DNA of 64,000 bases from contig NW_003101654.1 of the NCBI RefSeq assembly GCF_000003855.2, positions 34,407 through 98,406 on the forward strand, in the 5' to 3' direction. Every line of letters begins with the position of its first letter. The stretch's first letter is position 1. This document shows, one piece after another, positions 36,090 through 47,000 of the stretch. Below the pieces are notes generated by a model. That model saw only the letters and a program-made list of their open reading frames with translations, was not told where the DNA came from and ran no database searches. The position numbers and the translations under genes were made by a program. Source of the DNA: Blastomyces gilchristii SLH14081. Its lineage: Eukaryota > Ascomycota > Eurotiomycetes > Onygenales > Ajellomycetaceae.

Positions 36090-36672
36090 TCATAAATATA
36101 TCTTGAAGAACAGAAGTATCAGATCACAGACCTTGTAGAACATGATCTCATATAACTTTTATTAAGTGTGTGAGACTTCACAGTTCTATTCATGTAAAAT
36201 GTGAGTGAGAAGTAATAAATGTGTATTGATTATCAAGTACTCAAAAAGATTATAATCAAGAACAGAAACTCATTATCATGAATTCAATAACAGTTGAATA
36301 CAGTCAGAAATATCTGATATCAATCAAAGATTCATCTTCTCTCAGAATATTGACAGATCTGTGTAAATGAACTGTCAGTACTGTAAATCATATTTAATAT
36401 ATAATGAGAGAAGTTCAAATTTCTGACAATGTTATTTAGTCTGATAAATACACTCATTATCTTCTAAATAATGATGAATATAATTCTTTATAAACAGAAT
36501 AAAATCTTATATCTTATATACCTGAATAATATTCTAGTCTTCTCAGAGTTATATGATGAATATCTGAAGTATTTTAATAAAGTACTTATAACTCTGACAG
36601 AGTATAAGCTCTATATCAAATCAATAAAGTATATGTTTGAAATGAAAGAGTTGAAGTTTATAGAATATGTAG
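36090..36672 (+). pseudogene. Gypsy-3 reverse transcriptase, part 1
   Basis: CIDYQVL near 36220 (RT motif with conserved Asp-Tyr), then an open 69-codon block from 36471 with IYLNNILVFSE, the mutated catalytic YLDD box, and KELKFIEYVV, which is the LGHVVS-type block. MITE A interrupts the codon series here. It continues at 37187. Confidence 0.82.
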
Positions 36673-37178
36673 TAGACTGACTGTGTGACCGTCTCTGGGA
36701 CCAGAACCAGATTTTTGGATAGTTTCATTATCAATTTCACTGATCCCATTACATGGTTTTAACATTAGATAGTAGTTTCATACTGTCTCAGTAGAACTTA
36801 CTGTCTACTCTTGTCACATTTTCCAAATGAGATCATGATTTCCACTTCTCAATTTAAATTATTTGTATTACTTTAAATGACTTTAAATCTCATTTGAGCA
36901 TTATCAAAAAGTGTTACTTTTTAAAAAATTAAAAATAGTTTAAAAAAAACCTTAACATGTCTAAAAATAGTAACTTTATGCTAAGAATGAGACTAAATGA
37001 GACCAAATGAGATCACTTTCTCATTTTTTTCAAGTCATGATTTCATTTTCAGATCTGATATATAGTCACTTTACCTGTTTTTTTAATGACTAGTCCCAGT
37101 GGAATTCACATCAAGAAATGTATGAAACCAGATTAAATGAGATCAAATGTGAAATTCATGATCCCGGCGGCCAGTCTA
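36673..37178 (+). mobile_element. hAT-like MITE, copy A (506 bp)
   Basis: Starts TAGACTGACTGTGTGACC and ends GGCGGCCAGTCTA. The inverted ends share TAGACTGNC. It is flanked by the 8-bp direct repeat ATATGTAG (36665-36672 and 37179-37186). The empty site is predicted by the protein frame (IEYVV then SDD). No coding capacity. The interior is AT-rich with a short inverted AAAAAATTAAAAA region. Confidence 0.92.
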
Positions 37179-37186
37179 ATATGTAG

Positions 37187-37956
37187 TAAGTGATGACTGT
37201 ATATATCTCATTCTAAAGAAATTGAATGTTATAGTGAATTGATCACAGCTGAGAAATGTATATCATATATAATAATTTCTTGAATTAATCTTATATTACT
37301 GCAGATTCATCAAGAATTTCATATAAATAGCTGTATCACTCTTAAATGTCTTAAGAGAAACAGATGTTAATCTGCAGAAGAAAAAGTTTTGTTTAATTAT
37401 CTGAAATGATGTGTGTGAAGAGATCTTTCTAACACTGATAGAATGTATAATAATATTCTCAGTACTTATTCAATCAGATTGTGATAAACCTTTTTATATT
37501 AAGACAGATGCTTCTGAATGAACTATTGAAGATACTCTTCTACAGATGAGTAAGAACAGCAAGCTGCATCTGATAATATATAATGATAGAAAACTATCAG
37601 GCGCTGAGCTCAATTACTCAGTGTATGAAAAGAAATTGCTAGTGATTAAGTATATACTAATGTTATGAGATAGATATATTAACAACAGATATATAATAAC
37701 AGTGATCACAGATTATGAAAGTCTCATCTATCTACAATTGACAATAAAACCTTTTCAATACTTAGTATATTAAATCTCAGAGTTCTAAGCATACAATCTT
37801 TATATTACATATCAAAAGAAATTGAATACAGTAATATCTGATGCAATAAGTTGCAGACTTAATTTCATAAATAAGAGTTCTGTAAACCAGATATAAGAGA
37901 AGTTTGTATGAAACACACCGAGAAAATACAAGAAATTGAAATAAGTGAACATAATG
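37187..37956 (+). pseudogene. Gypsy-3 RT end and RNase H
   Basis: Continuation after MITE A. RNase H shows YIKTDASEWTIEDTLLQ (37498 onward; TDAS is the first catalytic Asp), LIIYNDRKLSGAELNYSVYEKKLLVIKY (about 37580-37650; Glu retained) and VITDYESLIY (third Asp, about 37705). A tether-like region follows to the SINE insertion. Fewer stops than in Gypsy-2. Confidence 0.87.
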
Positions 37957-37971
37957 ATCTCTCACTTAGAG
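37957..37971 (+). repeat. SINE target-site duplication, left
   Basis: ATCTCTCACTTAGAG, exact 15-bp match to 38345-38359. Confidence 0.92.
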
Positions 37972-38344
37972 CCCCGGTGGCCGAATGGTTAATGCGGCCA
38001 CCCGGTAGTGCCTTGGCATGGGAAACCAAGGCGTGTGGGTTCGAAACCCGCAGGGGATACATTAAATCCAGAACTCAAGCACCTCAGGTTTCTAATAAAT
38101 ACAGAGGTGTACAAATCACTTCAATAAATCGCTCTATGTTCCTGGGCTGGGAAGTTATTATCGCATGTATCTAATTGTCACTTCTTTGTATTTCCTATGT
38201 TCTTGTTATCTTGACATGATCTCAACACCTGTATTTCCTTCTGTATAATCAACACTTGACCTGTATTTAACATCACGCAAGGACTCATCATAAGCTCCGC
38301 TTGCATATGAGTATAATGAAACAATAATAATAATAATAATAATA
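37972..38344 (+). mobile_element. tRNA-derived SINE with (AAT)n tail
   Basis: The head (37971-38058) resembles a class II (Ser-type) tRNA: CCCCGG, A-box TGGCCGAATGG, the hairpin GCCTTGG/CCAAGGC, and a T-arm with B-box GGTTCGAAACC. No normal anticodon arm can be folded and the acceptor stem is imperfect, so it is not a working tRNA. A roughly 260-bp tRNA-unrelated body follows, ending GCATATGAGTATAATGAAAC then (AAT)n. The exact 15-bp duplication on both sides proves transposition. It retains CC, GG and CpG, so it is a recent arrival in Gypsy-3. RNA polymerase III transcription is inferred from the A and B boxes. Confidence 0.9.
37978..37988 (+). promoter_or_regulatory. SINE Pol III A-box
   Basis: TGGCCGAATGG fits the TRGYNNARNNG consensus. 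The paired B-box GGTTCGAAACC lies at 38038-38048. Confidence 0.8.
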
Positions 38345-38359
38345 ATCTCTCACTTAGAG
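38345..38359 (+). repeat. SINE target-site duplication, right
   Basis: Exact copy of 37957-37971, directly after the (AAT)n tail. Confidence 0.92.
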
Positions 38360-39530
38360 AACAGTAAGATATCAGATAATAAGCATCTTATAAAAGTAGT
38401 AGAAGAGATACTTCTGAACTTTAAGCTGAGAAAATTAGAAAATGATATTACACTTTACTGTAATCTAGAATATAAAGAAGCTCTCTATCTGAAATATTTA
38501 TTTAGACATGACTTAATGACTCACATGTATAAGAAATTCAGTCACTTAAAAAGCTCTGAACTCATGAGTGTACTTAAACTAAGAGTGTACTGACTAAGCA
38601 TGACTGAGAACATTCAGATATACACTCACTTGTGTCTGAATTATCAGGTTATAAAAGAATCTAAGAAAGAGTTAGAAAGTGAGAAAGTATAATATCAGAT
38701 GAAATATATCATACAATCATTTAAATAATGAAGAATGAACCTTATAGACATATTATCATGAATGTCAAATGAAAATTGTTGAATAATCACTGTTACTGAC
38801 TATACTACTAACTGATCAGTTATGAAAGCAGTTTTAAAAACAATAGAGAAGATAATAACAAAGTTTCTATATAATAAGATCTATATTAACTATGAAATAC
38901 TGCATGAGATTCTAACTGATAATAGTATGAATCTCATAGAAGAAGCAGTGAGGCATTTCATAAGTTAGTTATAGATAGAATATTATAGAACAACATCATA
39001 TCATTTATAGATAAATAGAAAGATGAAACACTTGAATAAAATCTTAAGTAACATACTAATAAAATATCTAGTGAGTAAGTCTATGAGACTATGAAATGAA
39101 TATCTCAGACAGATGCTATTAGTTATATGAATTTAACAGTATGCAGTCTTAAAGCATTCATCATTCTATCTGTTGTATGAATTGCATCCGCGCATCCCGG
39201 AGAATGCTTTGAAAAAGATGAGGAAGAGAACAGCAGTTGCAGATACAGCAGTTGCAGACACAGCAGAAACAACAGTTGCAGATACAACAGTTATAGATGC
39301 AGCAGTTGCAGACACAGAATCAAGATTGAAAGAGATCAGTTATACACATGCAAAAGCTAACGAGTTACTCCTGAATTAAGCAATTCAACTGAAAGGAATA
39401 TGAGACTCACTAGTTAAGAAATCAAGTCTTAAGATGAGAATGTGAGTTCTTATATGCAATGAGAGTTCTGAGAAGTTCTAATCTAGATGAGTTAGACTCT
39501 ATAAAATACTCAAATCACATTCTCTGAGAA
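38360..39530 (+). pseudogene. Gypsy-3 integrase
   Basis: Zinc-binding N-terminus (LFRHDLMTHMYKKFSHLKSS, about 38500-38560), then a catalytic core with ITVTDYTTNWSVMKAV (first Asp, about 38785), LTDNSMNLIEEAV (second Asp, about 38915), and YHLQINRKMKHLNKIL, where the usual Glu is Lys. From 39173 the frame is open for 68 codons (YELHPRIPENALKKMRKR) and includes an Ala-Val-Ala-Asp-Thr repeat. Beyond that, MRMWVLICNESSEKF matches the C-terminal integrase tail. The mutated Glu and the stops make it inactive. Confidence 0.82.
39234..39318 (+). repeat. Minisatellite encoding (AVADT)n inside Gypsy-3 integrase
   Basis: About five imperfect 15-24 bp units GCAGTTGCAGATACA. In frame they give AVADTAVADTAETTVADTTV. 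Expansion is in multiples of three. Confidence 0.88.
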
Positions 39531-40035
39531 TAGACTAATTGTGTGGCCGTGTCTGAGATCAGAACCAGAATTTTTGATAGTCTTATTATCAATTTAACTA
39601 ATCTCATTACACAGTTTTAATATTAGATAGTAGTCTCATACTGTTTTAGTGAGACTTACTGTCTACTCTTATCACATTTTTCAAATGAGATCATGATTTG
39701 CACTTCTCAATTTAAATTATTTTTATTGCTTTAAATGACTTTAAATCTCATTTAAGTGTTATCAAAAAGTGTTACTTTTTAAAAAATTAAAAATAGTCTA
39801 AAAAAACCTTAAAATGTCTAAAAATAGTAAGTTTATACTAAGAATGAGATGAAATGAAATCAAATAAGATTACTTTCTCATTTTTTTCAAGTCATGGTTT
39901 CATTTTGAGATTTGATATATAGTCACTTTGCATGTTTTTTTAATGACTAGTCTCAGCGGGATTCACATCAAGAAATGTATGAGATCAGATCAAATGAGGT
40001 CAAATATGAAATTCATGATTCTGGCGGCCAGTCTA
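39531..40035 (+). mobile_element. hAT-like MITE, copy B (505 bp)
   Basis: Same family as copies A and C. 8-bp direct repeats TCTGAGAA at 39523-39530 and 40036-40043. It is the most decayed of the three: CCC to TTT at 39639-39645, GGG to GAG, and CG to CA/TA relative to copy C. Confidence 0.92.
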
Positions 40036-40165
40036 TCTGAGAATATATACATTGAAAGAATCAGAGAGACGGATCTTACACAACTTGATATATAATTCAT
40101 GTCTTATAAAGACAAAGATGCAAAATCTAAGCAGATTATAATTATTCACAGCACTATTATCAGTA

Positions 40166-40855
40166 TTGAAAAAGAAGAGACTTACAATTAAAAAGTCTCA
40201 CAAAGTAAGAGAAATCATAGACATTTATAAATCAGATAATCTCACTTATTCTGATCTTTTCATAATTATAAGAAAAGAATAAGAAGTAATGAAGAAATCA
40301 GATGAATATCACACTTTAATAAGTGATAAGACTATAGTCAATTGTATGATAGCACACTGCAGATAGCAGATATAACATAGTAAAGAGTGATCTCAGAGCA
40401 GCAGACTTGTACATAAGTCAGATCACAGAAGAAAAAGAGATTCAGAGTTGAATTTAACTGTTTACATCAGTTCTATTATGAAGATAATAGAGAATAAAGT
40501 ATCTGAAACATTCACAGATGTATGAGATCAAGTCATTTTAACTTCTGAGAATGCTCAGAGATTAGATGAGATTAGTTTCAATGAGCTGTTTACTGTAGTA
40601 ATCTGAGCAGGTGAAGAGAGACAGTATAATATATAAGACAGAATCATAAGATGAAAGCTGCTGAATCTAGTCACTGAATGCTGTATTATATAGAGATTGT
40701 GTAACAGTAGTGACTAGCAGATAAAGAAAAAGTGTAAGAAAAGAAAAGAGAATAACTTAAGAGATAATGAATTAATTGTTAATTGTAAGAGTCAGCTGTA
40801 AAAAGATAAATATTATTATACACATCTCATTCATTTTCATATGTTACATATCTAA
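40166..40855 (+). pseudogene. Unassigned 230-codon coding relic after Gypsy-3
   Basis: One frame runs from about 40166 (LKKKRLTIKKSHKVREIIDI) to TAA 40855, interrupted only by TGA, TAG and TAA that would restore to Trp or Gln (for example TDVxDQVILTSENAQRLDEI). A basic Cys/Lys tract lies near the end (KKKCKKRKENN). I recognise no domain. It starts 30-50 bp after the last recognisable Gypsy-3 coding sequence in a different frame. It could be an extra Gypsy-3 ORF, another element, or a captured gene. The true start is not visible. Confidence 0.45.
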
Positions 40856-41942
40856 TCTATTTTCAATGCTACATCACCTGAAAAATATTAAAGATAAAGG
40901 AAATCTCAAAACTTGAGATCTGTAAGGGATTTGAGAGCTGTAAGTTACTCTTATAACAACACTGTATATATCTCTGATTTCTCTATCACTCTGCATACAA
41001 CATTAATATCATTTATCACAAGATCAACTGAAATGTCAATATAGAAATATGTATGTATATGTGTTGAAAAATTGAAGAAGAGTATAAGAGCTGCAGAATT
41101 AAAAGTCAGAGTAGAGAGAGTGAAGACAGAAGAAACAGAAGAAGAAGAGAGTACAGAACTGAATAACTAACAGTGAGAGTCACTCAGAACTGAATACTTA
41201 TAATCTGATATACATAAAATCTTCTCTGCAGAGAAGGAAGAGAGAACAATAAGAGAAGCTTAAAAATGAGAGAGACTAGTCTCAGCAGTATTGTTATCTT
41301 TGAACATTAAAATGATCTCTGATACTGAAGCAACTAAGAATCATTATTAGTGTATGTAACTGTAAAATCAGAAATGAGAACAGTTACTGAATGAATACTT
41401 ACTGACCTTAGAGTTGTACATATAATTACAACACAAATGAGGCTTCTCAGAAAGAGAGAGAGAGATATGAGAAAATACAGAAAGCAGAATATATCACATG
41501 AACAGCTCATTCTCACAATAATATCTCAGATAAGATATACAAGTCTCATATCTGTGAGTATAAAAGAGTACAATATTCATGTTCTTATTTCTGAAAACAC
41601 AGATATTCTTCACCTGTACTATGAAGTCAGATGATAGATATCAGAGAATAGACTGATATAAGTTAATTATTCTGAAGATATTCATCAGAGTGAATATATC
41701 TGTAATACTGAATTTAACAGTTGTAAAAAGTTTCTTGATGTCTGTAGATATCATGACTTTATGTATGATAAAACTCATAATAATTTCTTCTAGAAAGATT
41801 AGTGTTAGAAGAGAAGATAAAAAAGAAAACACTTACACTTTTAATACTGTTAAGAAGAGAAGTAATTCTCTGATATGAATATATGATTACTTTACTATAA
41901 ATACTTAAAATGAATATAATAATCAGTATTCATGACTGACCT
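40856..41942. other. AT-rich stretch without assignable gene
   Basis: Several short frames on both strands. On the minus strand a patchy frame (FLEEIIMSFIIHK; ISVDLVINDINVV) is broken by stops and matches nothing I know. Purine-rich repeats occur at 41090-41160. Confidence 0.4.
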
Positions 41943-42410
41943 TCAGATAGTTATATTATATACAGTCTTTATACAATAAATTGTTCTAGAAATTAGTAAG
42001 AAGAGTGAGAGTATATACACTGAGAAATGTGATTCATCAAGTCTATGCAATATCTTCTTAAAATGAGAAGAGCTGATAATGACAGCAGAAGTAATAGAGA
42101 TGGAAGAGACAGAAGTAGTGAGAGTGAGAATAGCAGGAACAGAGACGACAGAAGTGAGAGAACTAAAAACAGAGATAAGTGTAGAAGATTTAGAGAGAGC
42201 AGCAGAGAGAGAAACAGTAGTAGAAGAAGTAGAGAGAGATGTAAGAGACTCAGTTATATACAACACAGACAATTTCTTCATTATCATATTCTTCAAGTTC
42301 TCAATCAATGATTCAATAGTAAGATATTCACTATTATTGACAGATGCAGATACATTAACATATGAAGATTCTACATGAATAAAAACAAATATATCAGCAT
42401 CTGTATTCAT
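41943..42410 (-). CDS. Ser/Thr-rich open frame, 155 codons, doubtful gene
   Basis: Open from ATG 42410 (MNTDADIFVFIHVESSYVNV) to the stop at 41943, with a central Ser/Thr/Val repeat region (SLSTSSTTVSLSAALSKSSTLISVF). This could be a decayed Pro/Ser/Thr-rich linker in which Pro codons became Ser or Leu. The antisense reading is Glu/Arg-rich, so openness partly reflects low complexity. No family recognised. It may be the N-terminal end of an unidentified element upstream of L4's 3' end. Confidence 0.3.
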   Translation of the reverse strand: MNTDADIFVFIHVESSYVNVSASVNNSEYLTIESLIENLKNMIMKKLSVLYITESLTSLSTSSTTVSLSAALSKSSTLISVFSSLTSVVSVPAILTLTTSVSSISITSAVIISSSHFKKILHRLDESHFSVYILSLFLLISRTIYCIKTVYNITI

Positions 42411-42687
42411 GTAAAATCATGTGAGAAAACATGATCAGAAGCTCACTGAGATGAAAAACAGTCAAGAATATATAAGAAGATAAAGAAGATGTATCATTCA
42501 TAGTAATAGATTCTGATAATTATTAGAAGAAAAACAAGTCCTGGCTATATATCACAACATATTATACTTACTGCTAATAAACTGTCTAATATGAGTACTA
42601 CAATAACACTTGTTATGAGAACAGAGAGTCATCATCAGAAACACATACAATGTAATAGATGAACAGATTGAAAAGAGCTTGATAAAG
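42411..42687. other. Spacer beside L4 3' end
   Basis: AT-rich, short frames only; nothing recognised. Confidence 0.4.
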
Positions 42688-43059
42688 ATTATTATTATTA
42701 TTATTCTTCAATTATAGATGTATGCAGTTAGAGACTATGACATCTACCTGAAAACTTTTTGTTCTCAGGGTTTTTCCTATATCTGTAAAGTTAGCTATTA
42801 TACATTTGCCAATTTCAGATATGCAAAATCAGAAAATTCTAGCTTAGAATATAAAAACTGTTTACAAATTGCAGTATTTTAACATCTGCTGATACTTTGA
42901 AATCATTGAACAATATCATGATAAAAGAAAAGAGAACACAGTCTTAAAGATAGATATATTAAATAGATAGATAGAAAAGAATTGAAAGAAAAAGATAAAG
43001 TAAAGAGAGACTGTAACAAAACAAATTATTAAAAAATAGTATATAGCTGTTTTAATAGA

Positions 43060-46000
43060 CTCTATCTGATTGATTTCCTTCTCTTCATATTCAGATATTT
43101 CTAAATTTAGTTATTTTCTTATAGCTGCTTGAGTTTCTGATAGAAAGTCTATTAAGTATTTAATTTCTATCTCAGTTGAGAATAAGAATCTTATAGTTAA
43201 TTGATTTAAGTCATTCTGCTCTTTTAATCTGACTCTGAGACTATTGTATAATACACAGTGTATTACAATATATTCAGAATTCTCATTTACATTGCAGAAT
43301 GAGAATTCTATTGAATTAAATCTATCATCAACTCTTTGTATATAAGATTTGAAATAGTCATATTCTAGTTTCAGCTGTATTATAGATGAAAATATTTTCA
43401 TTTTATATTTAATTATATAAGATTTTCACTTACATTGTATTTCAAATCTTGAATAATATATAGTCTTCTTTTGTTTCTGTCAGCTTTCATTTCACTTGTC
43501 TAAATAAGATTCTTTTATTTTTCTCTTTATAAAAGACCAGGACATAATTTTTTGAATAGATCTGCTTAATTCAGAACTCTTTTTTACAGCTGAATCAGCC
43601 AATTCATTGTCATGAATATTCATAAAAGTAGAAACTCAGTGTAGATGAATTATTAGCTTTGATATTCTTCTCTTTTGAATTTTCAAAACAGAGTTTAAAA
43701 TCAGTTCAAGAGTCATTTGATCACTATAAATCTGACTATTTCTAAGTCTTTTTCAAGCAGCTTGACTATCAGAGAATATTCATATCTCTTTCAAACTGTT
43801 TTATCTTTTATAAGATTTGAAAGTTTTCACTATTACAAATAGTTCAGTATCAAAGACTTCAGATTCGCAGCCTAAATTTCAGAAATCTGAGATAAAATTG
43901 ATATTATCTTCAGTATAAGCAATGTCTGTGCCTAAGTTATTCAAATTCTCATTTCTGAAGTCATCTGAATAAATCAGAATAGAGTCTTCTATATTAATTG
44001 TAGAAATTCTCTTCAAATGCTGTTCATATTCTTTCTTCTTAGATAGTTTACTTATTTACAAGTCTATAAGAGATTTAAGCTTTTCTCTTCAGAGAGATAT
44101 CTTGTCATAATCAACTTTTTCAATATTTAAAGAAGAAAATTGATTTTTAATCAGTGAGTATAGTCTGTACAGTTGAGAAGGCATTTTCTTTGAAGAATTA
44201 TTTTCATTTCAATCAAGAAATCTATTTCAATTCAGTTCATTTTCAGAGTTAATTAATGAAAATAAAGAAGAGACTCTTTCTCTGATTATATGATTTAAGC
44301 TCATCTTTATAACTCTCAGAGTATAGTTCATACAGATCTTTTCAAATCTAATAGTAGAAGAGAGAATTGAAGCTTCAATTTTCATTGCTTTAATAGAAGA
44401 TGATTTGAATGCTTTCAGAATTCTTCTCAAGGCTCTGTTTTACAGACTTTGAAAGAGTTCAGTGAAATTCTCTTGATTATTTTATCAAACTTGAACTTCA
44501 TAATCAGCTACTAAGATAATACAGGCTATATATAACTGTCTCATAGCCTGGAAGAATAGACATCTCTCTGTATTTAATAGTCTGATTATGTTATTCAATA
44601 GTCTTTTTGTCTTGACAGTTCTTTGTTGAATATGATATTTTAAATTCAACTTGAAGTTTAATCATACTTCTAATTATTTAACATTTAAACTTGATTTAAT
44701 CTCTCTATTTAAAAGAGTTAGAGATAGTTCTTTCTCATTGAATCTGAGAAAGAAATGAATTAACTCAGTTTTATCTATATTAAATTAAATTTAATTAATA
44801 TCTACTCTAACAAAGATTTTCTTTACAGATTTTTCAATCACTTTTCAATTCTCTTTGATAGTCTTTGAGCTGTAGACTAGATCAATATTATTCATATAAC
44901 TTGAAGATCACACTATTCTTATATTTCTATTTTTGAATAGATATGCAGTGTATATTGCAAATAAATTGAGTGAGATTGAAGATTCTTACAGTACTTCTAT
45001 TTTTATCTCAGTCTTATCTTATTTCATTTCATCAAAGAAAAGTTATGTGATTCTTTTAGATATAAAACAGTTAACTCATTTTATTAGAGAAAGTGATAGT
45101 TTTGACATCTTCAAAGTCTGAATTAATTTTAACTTTGAAACATGATTAAATGCTTCTTTTATGTCAATACAAACTGTTGTTAAGATCAGATCTTCATACT
45201 TTGCTATTTGAATATCATGAATAACTGAGAGAACAGTGTTAATTTCAGAATATTATTTTCTATCTCTCATTTATTCACTGAATAAAAGAGAATTATTAAT
45301 AGAGCTTATAAAAGATAGTTGAGTAGCTATTATCTTTTCTAAAACCTTTTCTAGACAGTTCAATAGAGATATTACTCTATATGACTTAGAAATTGAAGTT
45401 TTTCTATTAGGTTTTATAAGAATCACTTCAGTGACTTCTCTTCAGTATTCAGAATGATATTCATTTTTTAAGAGATTAAAAAAGAGCTCAAAATATTCAA
45501 TCTTTAAGTAGAAGTATGTATTTGAATAATTCAGTAATTAATTAAATCAGGCTCTGAAGCAGTTTTAACTGAACTTGAAAAGATAGCTGACTCTAATTCA
45601 TCTTGTGTGAGATCAGGTCATTCTCAGTTATTTTCATCAATATAGTTAAGAGATGATATATTCTCTTTCTCTGAATCTGAATCTGATGAGTTTTGAAAGA
45701 GAGTTCTTATAAAAGCTTGACATTTTTTCTCAAAGGTTTTTGCTGTATATAATTCATTCTGAAACTCATATTTTAAGACTGAAAGTTTTACTACACTTCT
45801 TGTTTTAGTATAGTTAAAAGCTTTAAAAACTTTCTTTTCTTATACTTCTTTATAAAATTTATTTCAACAGTCTGTTTTCACTCTTTTAATATCTGAAAAA
45901 TATTCATTTCTGACAGTTTTAAACTCTTTATCAGAAATTATATTATTCTTTCAATCTCTTCTAGCAGTAGCTAATTGTTTTCTTTCAGATATGATATTCT

Positions 46001-47000
46001 CATTTTATCAAGATTTTGAATACTCAGAAGACTTTCTCTTTGAAATATTATCTTTAACACTTATTAGAATAATAGATATAATGAGCTTCACTCTATTCTC
46101 AAGCATTTCATTTGAGATATCTTGATCAGAATTTCAATATAGCTCACTCTGTCTTTCAGATTTTAACAGTTTTATACTTTCTTCAACTGCCTTTCAATCA
46201 GCTTTTTCAAAGTTAAACTGATTAGAGAGAAGAGGATTTTCACTCATTTATTCTTCATTCAGTTCAATATTAAATTTAACAATCTCATGATCTCATTTTG
46301 ATGTCTCATTTGAATCAATAAACTTGTTTACAAGTCTTTTTTTCATTAGATTTTATAACATAAAGATTAGATCTATAATAGATTTCTATTTCATATCTTT
46401 TCTAAAGAATGTTTATTGATCAGACTTGTTAACTAAATCTATTAAATACTTAAAGATTCATTCAATCAGATTATCAGCTCTTACTGCTCTTTTGCATTCT
46501 GAATTTCATCAGAGATAATGTGCATTGAAATCTTCTATAATTATAGAGTTTCTTGCTGAGATTATGTTCAGAAATTCTCTATCAATTATTCAGATATTAT
46601 TATTTTTCTTCAATAACTTTTTATTATAGATATTTATAAGCTGTATAGTATCAAACTCATTCTCTTTATCTATAACATCATTCATCAGAATATCAGAGTC
46701 AGATATAATATCAAATCTTAGATTAAATTAATATCTTGATCTCTTTCTTTCATAGATCACTACTCTTGACTTTATCTCAGACTTTTGAGATAAAAAGCAG
46801 TAGTAGCTTGAATGAGAAATAACATATTTTTACTCAGTATCAAAATTTGACTTCTGAAGCAGTATAAAATCAACTTTTTATTCAAATACAATTTGAAGAC
46901 AAGAATAAATGTAATTTGAGTTTCTATTCACATTATTTTGAATAAATGTGATTTTTGAAGAGTTTTTAAACTTTTTTTGTTATTTTTATTGTATATTCAT
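43060..47000 (-). pseudogene. LINE L4 ORF2: endonuclease, RT, RNase H; degenerate
   Basis: Starts at ATG 47000 in the same ATGA context as L2. Endonuclease, RT, RNase H and C-terminal zinc motif are all traceable. The last ~95 codons (43111-43401) are open with CNVNENSEYIVIHC. The RT active-site region reads YxNNID. The L2 stop TAG is GAG here (43060-43062), so the frame runs on. Start and end are in different frames, so at least one indel is present in addition to substitution stops. Confidence 0.88.

Larger units (their letters stand above)
33961..40130 (+). mobile_element. Gypsy-3 internal region, interrupted by two MITEs and a SINE
   Basis: Ty3/Gypsy order gag - protease - RT - RNase H - integrase can be followed on the plus strand. 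Insertions are MITE A (36673-37178, in RT), a SINE (37972-38344, between RNase H and integrase) and MITE B (39531-40035, after integrase). Removing each insertion with one copy of its duplication restores the flanking frame. No LTR was recognised on either side, so the element limits are approximate. Confidence 0.8.

Noticed and set aside
36673..37178. TA target duplication (Tc1/mariner MITE)
   Set aside because: The ends TAGACTG...CAGTCTA could suggest TA plus a shorter repeat, but in all three copies the flanks match over exactly 8 bp outside those ends, so TA belongs to the element.
37971..38058. Functional tRNA gene (Ser type)
   Set aside because: A and B boxes are good, but no proper anticodon arm folds, the acceptor stem is mismatched, and the segment is the head of a 373-bp unit with a 15-bp target duplication, i.e. 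a SINE.
37865..38174. Open frames through the SINE on both strands
   Set aside because: They span the tRNA-like head and the target duplication and show no family similarity; GC-rich sequence simply has fewer stops.
42045..42378. Glu/Arg-rich proteins on the plus strand
   Set aside because: Antisense shadows of the Ser/Thr-rich purine/pyrimidine-biased tract; two overlapping plus frames are equally open, which points to composition.
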